A stretch of 64,000 nt of DNA. It comes from Aselliscus stoliczkanus (lineage: Eukaryota; Chordata; Mammalia; Chiroptera; Hipposideridae). Both the position numbers and the translations under genes were made by a program. Position 1 is the stretch's first letter. Each line of letters opens with the position of its first letter. The stretch is from the NCBI GenBank assembly GCA_033961575.1, contig CM066730.1, forward strand, positions 117,765,523 to 117,829,522, in the 5' to 3' direction. The notes under the pieces are model-generated. The model was not told the DNA's origin, searched no databases, and saw only the letters and a program-made list of their open reading frames with translations. Below, one piece after another: positions 54,486 to 64,000 of the stretch.

Positions 54486-55742
54486 TTGGGCTGTTGGAAA
54501 AGTTATGACGTATTTTGTCTATGTTTTTCAAAGGTCATTTATTTATATAAAGAACAAAGATCAATCAATGATATATTGCCCGTTTTGTTCGATAACCTTT
54601 TGCCATCTCTCAGTTAGCTTCATAATTCCTTGTTCATAGAAGGACCTGTCTTTATTTGTGAAAAACGGAACAAGGTGCTGATTTACAGCCTCATCTGAAT
54701 TGAATGTTATAACACACGAGGAGTTTTGAAGAGAGTGAGACAAATGTAAGTCTGACGGCACAAGGTCAGATGAGTATGGTTGGTGTCGCAACACATCCCA
54801 TCCAAGCTCCAATAATTTTTGATCAAACTTGTGTGTGGTCTCGCATTGTTGCAATGGAACACAACTCTTTTACAATTAACAAGCTCTGGATGTTTCTGGA
54901 TGATGGTTTCATTCAAACTGTCCAATTGCTGACAGTACACATTTGAATTGATTGTTTGGTTCCTTGGTAGAGGCTCAAAAAACACGACACCTTTAAAATC
55001 CTACCACACTGAGAGCATAACCTTCCTCTGATGAATGTCTGCTTTCGATGTTGTTTGAGGCAAATCATCCCGTTGGGACCAAGACCATTTGTGCACCACA
55101 TTGTTGTAAAAATCCACTTCTCATCACCAGCTATCAGTCACTTCTAAAAAGGACCATTTTCCTTATGTTTAATGAGCATACTGCAGATGTTTATATGTGC
55201 CATCAAATGAACTTTAAGTTCATGTGGAACCCAAATATTGAGCTTGCTTACTTATCCCAGCTTCTTCAGGTGGTCGTGAACACTTTAAAAAATGATGGAT
55301 GTTCAATGTTTCAACATGGGTTTGACTCGATCAGTGCCTTTATTTTGTCATCATCAACCTTGGTGGGCCTCCCTGACCAAGGAGCATCGTTGAGATAAAA
55401 ATCACCAGCATGGAATTTCGTGAACCACTGTTGGCACTGACGTTCTTGTAGAGCATTGTCTCCTTAAACTTTATGCAACTCTTCACAAGCTTGACGTGCG
55501 TTCTTCCCTTTATGGAAGTGAAACAGTAAAATATGGCAAAAATGCAGTTTGGTCTTCCATCTTCAACTTGTTGTAAAACCCCTAAAACTCAACCAAATCG
55601 CACAATTGTTTTTTAGAATGAAGCTAGAACTGTCAGCTGTCAAATGACCTAGCAATAACTAGATGCGAATGACTCTAATACTTCCAAAATGAACTAGTAT
55701 CATTTGTCACAAACATGCATCATGACTTTTCTGACAGCCCAA
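54486..55742 (-). mobile_element. Near full-length mariner transposon (1257 bp)
   Basis: The inverted ends are ttgggctgttggaaaagtta (left) and ttgggctgtcagaaaagtca (reverse complement of the right end). They pair over about 25 bases with few mismatches and are bounded by TA at 54484-54485 and 55743-55744. The size is typical of mariner elements (about 1.3 kb). The transposase is on the minus strand and is broken. The 79-bp MITE at 26761 carries the same ends. The subfamily is not assigned. Confidence 0.92.
54558..55560 (-). pseudogene. Mariner transposase pseudogene
   Basis: Mariner transposase cuts and pastes its element through a DDD catalytic triad. Minus-strand pieces occur in the right order. 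The N-terminal helix-turn-helix region has 'CQQWF.KFHAGDF.LNDA' followed by '.GRPTKVDDDKIKALIES'. The first catalytic motif, 'GDEKW', is kept near 55120. The 'NNARPHTSLI' region (about 54850) has Asn where the second catalytic Asp normally stands (HDNARP). The third motif, 'YSSDLVPSDLH' (about 54770), is kept. The C-terminal 'WQKVIEQNGQYIID' ends just before the right-hand flank. Frames shift several times and stops intervene, including in the 'NPC' region and just before GDEKW, so the gene is dead. Confidence 0.9.
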
Positions 55743-55744
55743 TA

Positions 55745-58105
55745 AATCACAGAGACTTTGAAAATTAAAACTTACATTTCCCCAAATCCTTTGTAGCTCA
55801 GGTTTTCCACAGGGTGTAAACTACTGCTGAATATGTTCCCTCTTGTGGGGGTTAGAAGTGGAGATGAGCTTTATGAAGCAGCAGAAGCTAGAGGTGGGAC
55901 CTGATCACCAGGTAAACCCAATGAGGGAAGCACCTGGTCCTTTGGCAAAGCTGGGGTAGAATTTCTAGAGTTTGCACCAACTGGCACCAAGCAGCAAGTT
56001 TAGCCTTAGTGGTGATCCTCTAGAACAGTCCTCAATGATTAGATAGTTTTCCAAGCTATTCTGTTCCTGATGGTAAATCATCCAAGCCTGGTTTTCTGGT
56101 TCTACCTGAGATTTTAGAAGCTATATAAAACCTTTTAATAAAAAAAAATTATTTTTACCTTAAATTAGGTAAAACATGTTGCCCCTAATAAGATTACTGA
56201 CTATTATAATTCCCACATAAGTGTCCCCTCTGCATGGATCCAGCTAAATGAAGGAATCTTAAGGTCTAAGTAGGTGATGTTGTGACACCCTATCCCACTT
56301 TGGACACAACTGATTGGGTCAGCAGAGGGCATCTGAACCAAAGGATAAATCAGTTGGTTGATTGGTAGCCTAAGGGATGTCTTTAAAAGAGACATTTGCC
56401 AAATAGGGCCAAAAATTACAAATTGGACCAACCAGATCCTCTCTACCAAGAGTCTGAACTGCTAATATGGAAAATGTCAGTTGACACACAGAAAATAAAA
56501 TATGAAACACTTACAGAAAGAGACGACAACACTAAGACCAGTAACACAGTAGTAGCCATGTGTAAAAGGAAACTGAAAGCACATACAAAGTATAGCAATC
56601 TTTGGTTAATAGCAGCGAGTTAGAAGAATATTAATGGATTTAAAGTTATGTCAAACATCGTATACCCAACTTCCCCTTCTAAATGACTCTTCCTCATCCG
56701 TAGGTAGAGTCACGCTTCAGGAGGCAGGTCTCGTGCATTCTTTGTTCAAAGAGAGTCACAAAATTGGGTGAAGGACCCCATCTGCAGGTTAGCAGGTAAT
56801 TCATGGGATTACTGATGTGAAGGCCCCACCCCAATAACCATTAGTCAAACTAATCAGGCTAGTTTATTTAAGGTTGTGTTGGCAAGTCAGTAATGAGAGG
56901 AGAACAGAAGAAAAAGCAAAGATTCATGAGAAAGAGAAAGAGAATGAGCAAAGCTGATTCCTAAGCAGCCTTACGTTGGCATGGCTTTTCCATCCCAGTC
57001 CACATGTATCTCTAGGATAGATAGTCCCTTCCATGCCCCTTTGCTGAAAGTGGTATGAGGGAGCCTATCCTTCGAGCCCCAGGAGGTTTCCAAGCACATG
57101 ACCATAGCCAGAACAAGGCCTGAAGAGATGACCCAATTTGCAGAGTGGCACTGGATCCCAAGTAACCATCCAGTCTCCAAACCCAACTGGCTCAGCAATA
57201 CAAGCTCTCTTATACTTTCTCTTATGACAACTGGCTTGTTCAACTTTTGTTTTTCAGTTTGTTTCCTTGCTTGTTTGAGACCTGGCTACCCACTGAGATT
57301 CTTGACCTATTATCACAAAAATACCTGAAGGTCTGCTCTCTCCTCACCCACAGCACTTAAGATACCTTGAGTTTTTGTTTCTACCATTCTAATGAGCCCA
57401 GGTAACACAGCATAGTCAGCTAAAAAAGAAATAGATCATGATTCTGCCTTGATAGCTTTGAAATTTCAGAAGTGGAAAAAAGGACAAGGGCAAAGATCCT
57501 TGGCTTTAATTTAGAAAAATATGAAGTGACTCGATTATACTTTTTTAGTATTTAAATGCAGGTGAACAGTCCTTGGCAACAATGTTGCCCAACTGATATG
57601 TGGGGCACTATTTAAATACCCCTTTAAATGTAGCATTTGGTTACCACACCTACTGAATAAGATTTCACAACTAACACTATCATCAACAGAAGCCACATGA
57701 GCCGATCTTGACACAAGAGTAGTAATAAACCCTTAAATTAAACTATTTTGCCCTCTTTGAAAGTCAAACCATTATTTAGTAAGTGCTTTCTGAAGCCTCA
57801 TTATTGTGATGACTAGTATTAATTTATACATATGTAATGCATTCTGACTATTGTATTCCAAAAATGTGTATTTCAGTTTCATTTTAACCACTTGGAGAAA
57901 AGCATAACAGCTTTTCCATAGCACTCAGCAATGTCATGGACCTGGGGATGAACAGAGGGAATGGTTGTAAATATGCCACTTACAAAAGAGAGGCGGAACA
58001 TTCTTTCAAAAGGAGTTTGACTTTGACATGTGGGTCTGGCTATTTGGGAGAATTGTATTTCTTTGTTCATACCTGTCATTCATCCTGGACTAGTTGGGGG
58101 CAGAA
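55745..58105. other. No gene seen
   Basis: The frames of 60-90 codons have no recognisable domain. The segment 56690-56960 reads like unique or old repeat DNA. No RNA gene is seen. Confidence 0.45.
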
Positions 58106-58109
58106 AGAC

Positions 58110-58290
58110 ACCCATCAGTGATTTTCAACTTTGACTGAACATCAGAACCTCTTGAGGGACTTTAAAAAAATACCTATGCACAGGCTTTATCCTCACCAAT
58201 GGGAACTATCTCTGCAGGTAAGGCCTGGACAGAAGTGTTTTAAAACTTCACAGATTACTCCAATGAACAACTAAATTTGTGATCCATTGA
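58110..58290 (+). mobile_element. MER5-like hAT MITE fragment
   Basis: 'atcagtgattttcaactttgactgaacatcagaacctcttgagggactttaaaaaaatacctatgcacaggctttatcctcacc' follows MER5A (cagtggttctcaa…cttgagggactt…). A second, weaker stretch of similar wording (58300-58420, 'caaattttggtttccatcataatcactgaggaagatcc') may be another copy. Confidence 0.65.
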
Positions 58291-58431
58291 TCCTTCAACA
58301 TTCATTTTCAAATTTTGGTTTCCATCATAATCACTGAGGAAGATCCTACCCCTACCGACTTGATCACATGGTTCTGATGTATCATAAATACTTTGTAAAC
58401 CACAGATTTACACAAAAGGAATTTGCTTTTT

Positions 58432-58548
58432 GGGGCCGGCTGAGTGGCACCGTGGTTAAGTGCTGGCTTGGGAAGCCAGCGTCCCAGGTTCGGGTCCCAC
58501 ACATGAGGGTCAGTGACACTGCCCTCAAAAAAAAAAAAAAAAAAAAAA
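58432..58548 (+). mobile_element. tRNA-like SINE, short form
   Basis: GGGGCCGGCTGAGTGGCACCG, B box GGTTCGGGTCCC, then cagtgacactgccctc and A22. The duplication aggaatttgctttt/aagaatttgtttt flanks it. The pure poly-A tail suggests a relatively young copy. Confidence 0.9.
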
Positions 58549-58869
58549 AGAATTTGTTTTGTTTTTTGCCTCAAAGCCACTTTTCCCCTATCTCCACCAA
58601 TATCCTGCCCCAGTGTTGGCAATACTTATCATTGTATATTCCAGTTAAAATGCAATAATGTTAATTGGAGTCCATATCAAACTAATCAGCCATCATGAGA
58701 ATGTTCAGGGCCCTGAAAAAATGGACATAGAATGAGTACATTTTGCAGATAACAAGAGAATTCTAATGCTTTGCGTTCCTGTCTTTATCAGATTCATAAC
58801 ATGTTCAGCAATCACTGTCTACCACAATTGAACAGTGAATTATGGCTCTTTTTCTCCTGGCAAAAATAG

Positions 58870-59075
58870 AAAAATATTTGTTATTTCTTAAGGGCCTACT
58901 CCAATACTGGAACATGGCTGGTATTATTTCGTTCTATGCTTCCCATAACCTCATGAGGAGTATATAATTATTTTCAGTACCCAGATGAGAAATCTGAATT
59001 TCAGAGAAAATGAGCACTTGTCTGACCGTCTATAACTGGTGATCTGATTGAAGATCAGACCTCAGGCCCCAAGAT
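58870..59075 (-). repeat. MIR element
   Basis: 'agggcctactccaatactggaacatggctggtattatttcgttctatgcttcccataacctcatgaggagtatataattattttcagtacccagatgagaaatctgaatttcagagaaaatgagcac' follows the reverse MIR through its core. Confidence 0.7.
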
Positions 59076-59148
59076 CAAGGCTGTTCTCTCGACTCCCATA
59101 TTACCTTGCATCTGGTAGGTATTATAAACAGAAAAGAAATATGGGTTT

Positions 59149-59273
59149 GTTTATTTATTTATTTATTTTTTATTTTTTTGAGGGCAGTGTCACTGGCCCT
59201 CATATGTGGGATCCAAACTGGGGCTGCTGGCATCCCAAGCCAGCTCTTAACCAACGCGCCACTCGGCCAGCCC
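59149..59273 (-). mobile_element. tRNA-like SINE, short form, reverse
   Basis: A (ttta)n and poly-T start is followed by gagggcagtgtcactggccctc…ggatccaaact…caacgcgccactcggccagccc. The duplication agaaaagaaatatgggttt (59130-59148) recurs at 59274-59292 as agaaaaaaaatatgggttt, a 19-bp target duplication with one mismatch. Confidence 0.93.
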
Positions 59274-59429
59274 AGAAAAAAAATATGGGTTTAAATCTGT
59301 GAAGGGCTGCCATGCAGAGAAAGCAGACCTAGTCTGTGTTGCTACAGAGAGTAGAATATGGCTCAGTAGGTAAAAGTTAAAGAGGGGCATATTTCACTTT
59401 AATCTACCATAATTAATAGTAATTAAAAT

Positions 59430-59655
59430 ACTAATGATAGCTGTTTCTTGAACACTTGGTGTTCAGCACTCAACTTTGAGTGCTTAAATTAGTGCACCTT
59501 ATCTGCTCATCACCACAACCCCATGGTGACAGCTGTATTCTTATTAACCCTATTTTGTAGGTCAGGAAACTGAGTCTTAGAGAAATTAAAGAACTTGTCA
59601 AAGGTCACAGAATGCACACTGGTGGCTGTAATAGTGGAACGAACCAGCTGTAATA
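59430..59655 (-). repeat. MIR element
   Basis: 'tgtttcttgaacacttggtgttcagcactcaactttgagtgctt…accttatctgctcatcaccacaaccccatggtgacagctgtattcttattaaccctattttgtaggtcaggaaactgagtcttagagaaattaaagaacttgtc' is a nearly full reverse MIR. Confidence 0.82.
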
Positions 59656-60755
59656 TGAAAGGGAAAATTGTTCAATCCAAACTCTTCAGGTCATTCAAGA
59701 CAGTTTAGAATTACCTCCAAAGACCTTGTTCCTGATCACTAAGCTAGATGGTCGAATAATGGGTTGAGCTACTTTGTGAAATCATGAGCTTGTCAGTCAT
59801 TGGAAATACTTGAGAGGAGATGAATGGCTTCACTTCCTCGCTGACTTCCTCAGATTGTGACCTCAGAGTGACTAGACCGAGAGTGGTTATCTTCCCCAAG
59901 AATTCAGAATTCATATCAGGTGTGAGTTCATCTCTGTGAAATGGGTGAAATGGGTGCTTTTTTCCAATTCTCATATTAACTGAGTCTCCCTGTAGTAGAT
60001 TCTTCCTTTTTAAATCTAGCTGGCTGAAAGGAATTTCTGTTTGAACCAGTCCGTAGGAGTGTGGACATCATGAAATACAGAACTTAAAACTAAATTGGGA
60101 ATGGTAGAACCTTCTCATATGCTGAAATTGGAGTGGCTGCCAGCTCACAATAGCATCAGCATTACCTAACACTGATAAGCCCCACTACCCTAAGCATTGG
60201 GATCAATCATAGTAATTTAACCTCCCTGACCTTAGTGATTGGTCCCAGAAGTGGGTATTTTGCTTAAGTTGAGCGGTCTTCCTCCTAGAATTTTTAAACA
60301 GCACTCTTGGCTAAAGTTGTGCCACTTTCTGAATTTATTCTCTAGCAATCACCTCCATGTGTTTAAATTTATGGTTATGCCCTTGTGTCTTGATCTCGAA
60401 TCTAATTTAGACATTTCTCATTGCCTTCCTGCTAACATATATCCCCACCTCTTTTCCTTACTTCCTCTGAATAAATACATTGCCCTTTACTTCCTCTGTT
60501 GATTACCTTTGTAACTCTATTTCTTGTTCCATTAAGTATAGATAATTTCTCTTGACTTTCTAGTTTATAAGGTAAATACATCAGGGCCTTCACACTTTTC
60601 TTTACTTGTCTTCTCCCTTTCACCCAAATCTTGCACCTCTACTTTTACATTGCCGAAGTTGATAGCATTTACATTTTGTCCTACAATCAAAAATTAATCG
60701 TGTGTTTAATCTATTGGGTGACTCTGTAGGTTGAAAATCAATTGGTAGCACGTGT
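59656..60755. other. No gene seen
   Basis: No supported gene. 60400-60560 is T/C-rich but does not match a repeat that I can name. Confidence 0.45.
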
Positions 60756-60760
60756 TATTA

Positions 60761-61100
60761 CAGTCATGTGCCACATAATGACATTTGAATCAACAATGGA
60801 CCACATATATACAACAGTGGACCTATAAGATTATAATGAAACTGAACAATTCCTATCCCCTAGTGATGTTGTAGTCGCCATAATGCAGTAGCTCCATGCA
60901 TTACTCCTGTGTTTGTGGTGATGCTGGTGTAAACAAACCTACTGCACTCCCATTTGCATAAAAACAGAGCACATACAATTACAACAGTTGGCTATATCAT
61001 CTAGGTTTGGAAGTATACTTCACAGAGTTTTTATAGTGACCAAATTACCTAATGATACATTTCTCAGAACATATCCCTGACATTAAGTGGAACATGACTC
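60761..61100. mobile_element. 340-bp TA-flanked MITE, family C
   Basis: The left end cagtcatgtgccacataatg and the reverse-complemented right end gagtcatgttccacttaatg pair over about 20 bases. TA is present on each side (60759-60760 and 61101-61102). The interior wording ('gtttgtggtgatgctggtgtaaacaaacctactgcactcccatttgcataaaa…tatatcatctaggtttg…acatttctcagaacatatccctgacattaagtgg') is that of a known mammalian non-autonomous DNA transposon, whose name I do not assign. It is an old, diverged copy. Confidence 0.75.
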
Positions 61101-62695
61101 TATATCCATATATTTATTTACTGCTAAATACTATAACAATGTGCTAAAATTTCAGTCTTATTTTAATATACTTTTTTTGTCCTCTGAGGAATTTCCCCTC
61201 TTGCATACTCTGCCTTTCTCATACTTCTCAGTTCTTTCAATGTCTCTTACAGACTGTCTATTCTATGAAGCCATCCCTTTCCTCAATATTCTCCCTTCTG
61301 TAAGCATCCCTCCCTCTGCTGCAGTCTGACCTTCATGCTCCCCAGGTCTGCCACAGTGATAGTTTCAGAACACCAAGGTGTGGAGAGAAGCATTCATCTT
61401 ATGCAGAGAGGTCTGGCCTTTGCCCTTGGCTACTGGGGGGTGATCTCTAGCCCTCTGCGATGTCCTGCCTGTTAGGCGTGTCTTTGTTGGCCTGGGCCTC
61501 TGGTCACCAGATAGTCTAACAGTGTGATTTATGACTTATGATAGGGGTGTTGGATCATGTGGCATTAGTCTCAACCTCTAATGGGACTGGGGATCAGCCT
61601 GGCCACTGGAAAGGCTGGTGACTAAAGGTCAGCCATTTAGGCAGAATACTAACAAGAAAGAGAATCTAACAAGAAAGCAACCTCTAGGAGAGGATTGCAG
61701 ATTGGAGAAAACTACATTGCTGTATGCCTATCAGACACCACTCAATATATATTTGTTTTTAACTTGGAGTTTTTACTAAGAGGCATCAGGACTTCTGCCT
61801 GCCCTTAGCTTGCTCTTTCAAATTGTTTAAGGCCCTTCTGTGCTTATCACCCTTTTGTACATATCTAGGACAATGAGTCTCGTTTCTAGTTGCAATGACT
61901 TAAATGATGAGATCAGGCTGTGGTGACTCTAGGGCCATGTTGCTGTCATTTTCAGCTTTATATTTGATATAAATTATGGCACACAGGGGATTCTGATGAG
62001 GTTGTTGAAGAAGCTGGATGTGTCATGTGTAGCAGTGTCCCATTGCTATAGACAAAGTTGAATACAACTTTTATGCGATTGACCTTTAATCTGAGTATGG
62101 AGGTGAAGCCATGTTGACACTATGCTTTGTCAGCCATCCTCCCAAAGGACATCCTGACCTATTGATATAATTTTCTTTGAATGTAACACATATTCTGTCA
62201 TTGTTCTCTCAAGGAAGTGAGAACAGTAGCAATTTCAATTTTCTAACAGTGATAATGGGTCTCTTTAGTGTTAAGTGGCACATGATGTTAGTTTCTTAGA
62301 TAATTAGGACATAGGGCTTTACAGGGTCAGCAAGCTGTTTAGAATTTACCAATTTGTCTTTGGTGTTTATGGTTTTAGAACACTATGGATAACTGTACTA
62401 AGCTGAACTCATTTTCACTTGGATTCCTTTATTCATCAAAAACTTATCAAGAATATTTTGTCAGATAAAATATGAACTTCCGATCTTCTGAAACTTACAT
62501 TTTAGCTGTTGAGGTTCTGATGTTATTAAGCTGAAAAAAAAAATAAAAAGAACATGTGACTAATTGTAACATTAGCTTCCAGGTAGTTTGTTGTATAGAA
62601 ATACTAACGTATTGTATATAAGTACACATCTATCCGTAAGTGTACACACACATATATATGTATGTATGTACTGCTAATACCAATGTCTCACAAAA
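61101..62695. other. No gene seen; possible unnamed repeat at 61370-61640
   Basis: 'gagaggtctggcctttgcccttggctactggggggtgatctctagccctctgcgatgtcctgcctgttaggcgtgtctttgttggcctgggcctctggtcaccagatagtctaac' reads like a mammalian LTR-class repeat that I cannot name. The rest is AT-rich. No gene. Confidence 0.4.
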
Positions 62696-62715
62696 ATGTG
62701 TGGTGGGTTTTTTTT

Positions 62716-63181
62716 TCTTTTTTTTTTTTTTTTTAATTTATTGTGGTATTGGGGGAGGGGAACAGCATTGGGAAACTGGGGAAGGGAAACAGACAAGTTG
62801 CTGTCCCATCGTTTCTCAGTCTAGCCGTGGAGGATATCGCTTCACTGGCCCATGTTGGCATCATCACAGCTCTCTTCTCAGATGAGGCAGTTCAGTCACC
62901 GGCCTCTGGACGGCCACTCACAGCAGCTCATTGCAGCTCACACTGGCTGCCAGCTGCTCACGCTGGCTGCCAGCCACTCACTGTAGCCTATGGCAGCCCA
63001 CTGCAGCAGGGGCTGCAGCTATGCCATCCCCGGGGACTCACAGCAGCCCAGCTTCAGGTGGAAGTGTTGCTCACCATCTTAGCTGCAGAGGGCAGTGTCA
63101 CTGGCCCTCACATGTGGGATCCGAACCAGGGCCGCTGGATTCCCAAGCCAGCTCCTAACCAATGCGCCACTCGGCTGGCCC
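62716..63181 (-). mobile_element. Long-form SINE, old copy, reverse
   Basis: On the minus strand the head (GGGCCAGCCGAGTGGCGCATT…, with B box GGTTCGGATCCC) is followed by the long-form body, with 'cagctgcaggggctgcagtgggctgcc' type repeats and '…ccaataaatta' before the A tail. The copy is more diverged than those at 39319 and 48151. It keeps a 'cacatgtgagggcc' word and an expanded 'agctgcca…gctcac' repeat array, so the two lineages may differ. The duplication atgt[g/a]tggtg is visible on both sides. The 153-codon frame across it is not a gene. Confidence 0.85.
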
Positions 63182-63194
63182 ATGTATGGTGTTT

Positions 63195-63400
63195 TTTTGA
63201 TTAGTAAAGTACTTCAGCACTTTTTAAAAAGCTAACCTGATCTTCAGGAACCCTGAGAGGTGTTAGGAATATGCCCGATATTGAAACATGAAACCTAAAA
63301 CAGGTTTCAGAATAGATAAGTAAATTGCCCAAGGGTATAGCACTGTTAAGTGGCAGAGCTGGTTCTTAATGTGTTTTTTTAGTTGAGGCCTTTGCCCTCA
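63195..63400 (-). repeat. MIR fragment
   Basis: 'ctgatcttcaggaaccctgagaggtgttaggaatatgcccgatattgaaacatgaaacctaaaacaggtttcagaatagataagtaaattgcccaagggtatagcactgttaagtggcagagctgg' follows the reverse MIR core and 5' region. Confidence 0.68.
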
Positions 63401-64000
63401 AGGCGTTTATGGTTTAGATGTTATTTAAGACCTGCATGCACACAGAATTGGTTAAACTCTGCTTGTGTGTAATTAGGTGGCTATTGTTAAATACATGCAA
63501 TGTTTTCACAAACAAGACAGAGAAGCACTGTCTAGAATATTTGAAGAGCTTCATGGAGAATTGGTAAATCTTGAAGAAGAGATATGTTCTGGGTTGAAGA
63601 CATAAAATTGGATATAGTTGGTGAGAAGAGAGAGTGTATAGTCTTGAAAATCAGGCTGAGAACTATGGAGCTTTATGCTGTAATTAGCAGTAAAACGTTA
63701 AAGGTATCTAAGGGGTTAAGTAGCTTGTCACAATACATAGTTTCTCTGTGACAATTTGTAGAAAGGATTAGAGTAAGAAGACTGGAGATTTCGAGTTTTA
63801 TTGTGTTGGAGAGCAGTGACAGTATTGTGCTGGCTAGTTCCTAACATTTTCTATCGTTCCTTTATCCCTAATTGGGACCATTTGGGTCTGCTCTGTCTGC
63901 TGAGCCCTGTCTGGCTCCAGTAATAGGCTGTGTCTTAGGTCTCTACTCTTTGAGTGTATCCATTCCTGGGTGGTGAACCAGAGCGAGGCTGTCTCTGCCT
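63401..64000. other. No gene seen; ancient repeat piece at 63520-63720
   Basis: 'gcttcatggagaattggtaaatcttgaagaagagatatgttctgggttgaagac…agaactatggagctttatgctgtaattagc' may be another piece of the unnamed repeat of 6130-6800. The remainder shows no feature. Confidence 0.4.

Noticed and set aside
62743..63204. 153-codon forward open frame
   Set aside because: It lies wholly inside the old reverse long SINE and its head, so it is a repeat artefact.

Overview
This window looks like non-coding nuclear DNA from a placental mammal. It is AT-rich and intron- or gene-desert-like, and it is packed with interspersed repeats. I found no protein-coding gene, rRNA, tRNA gene or CRISPR array that I can defend. 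The longest open frames (up to 221 codons) run through recognisable repeats or their antisense strands. The repeat mix includes MIR and L2 relics, MaLR-type LTRs, L1, a dominant tRNA-like SINE with a Pol III B box, and at least four kinds of TA-flanked DNA transposon. The SINE (head GGGCCGGC.GAGTGGC, with a long form ending in CCCCAATAAAATCTT) together with mariner-type elements suggests a bat, perhaps of the horseshoe-bat or false-vampire group. That assignment is recall-based inference, not proof.

Layout. 1-8 kb: old repeats (a MaLR LTR split by a SINE, L2, MIR and an unnamed ancient repeat). 8-11.1 kb: the densest nest, with a 129-bp TA-flanked MITE, a reverse MaLR LTR, a ~0.68-kb TA-flanked transposon carrying a SINE, an inverted SINE pair, and an LTR carrying a short L1 3' end. 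11-23 kb: microsatellites, L1 and L2 pieces and a 108-bp C-rich tract. 23.4-24.9 kb: a forward L1 fragment split by a SINE. 26-27 kb: a 79-bp mariner MITE inside a MIR. 33-36 kb and 42-47 kb: repeat-poor, homeodomain-motif-rich DNA that reads like conserved non-coding sequence. 39.3 kb: a long SINE. 47.16-51.35 kb: a reverse-strand L1 derivative bounded by a 17-bp target duplication. 54.49-55.74 kb: a near full-length but dead mariner. 58-64 kb: more SINEs, MIRs, a MER5-like fragment, a 340-bp TA-flanked MITE and an old long SINE.

The most interesting object is the L1 derivative. It keeps its 5' UTR, ORF1 and the start of the ORF2 endonuclease, then jumps directly to the 3' end. The whole insertion is flanked by one target-site duplication, so it appears to have transposed already deleted. 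That is the architecture of a HAL1-like ('half-L1') non-autonomous retrotransposon. The mariner and the 79-bp MITE share terminal inverted repeats and form a parent-derivative pair. All boundaries were read by eye. Family names rest on remembered consensus sequences and have not been searched.
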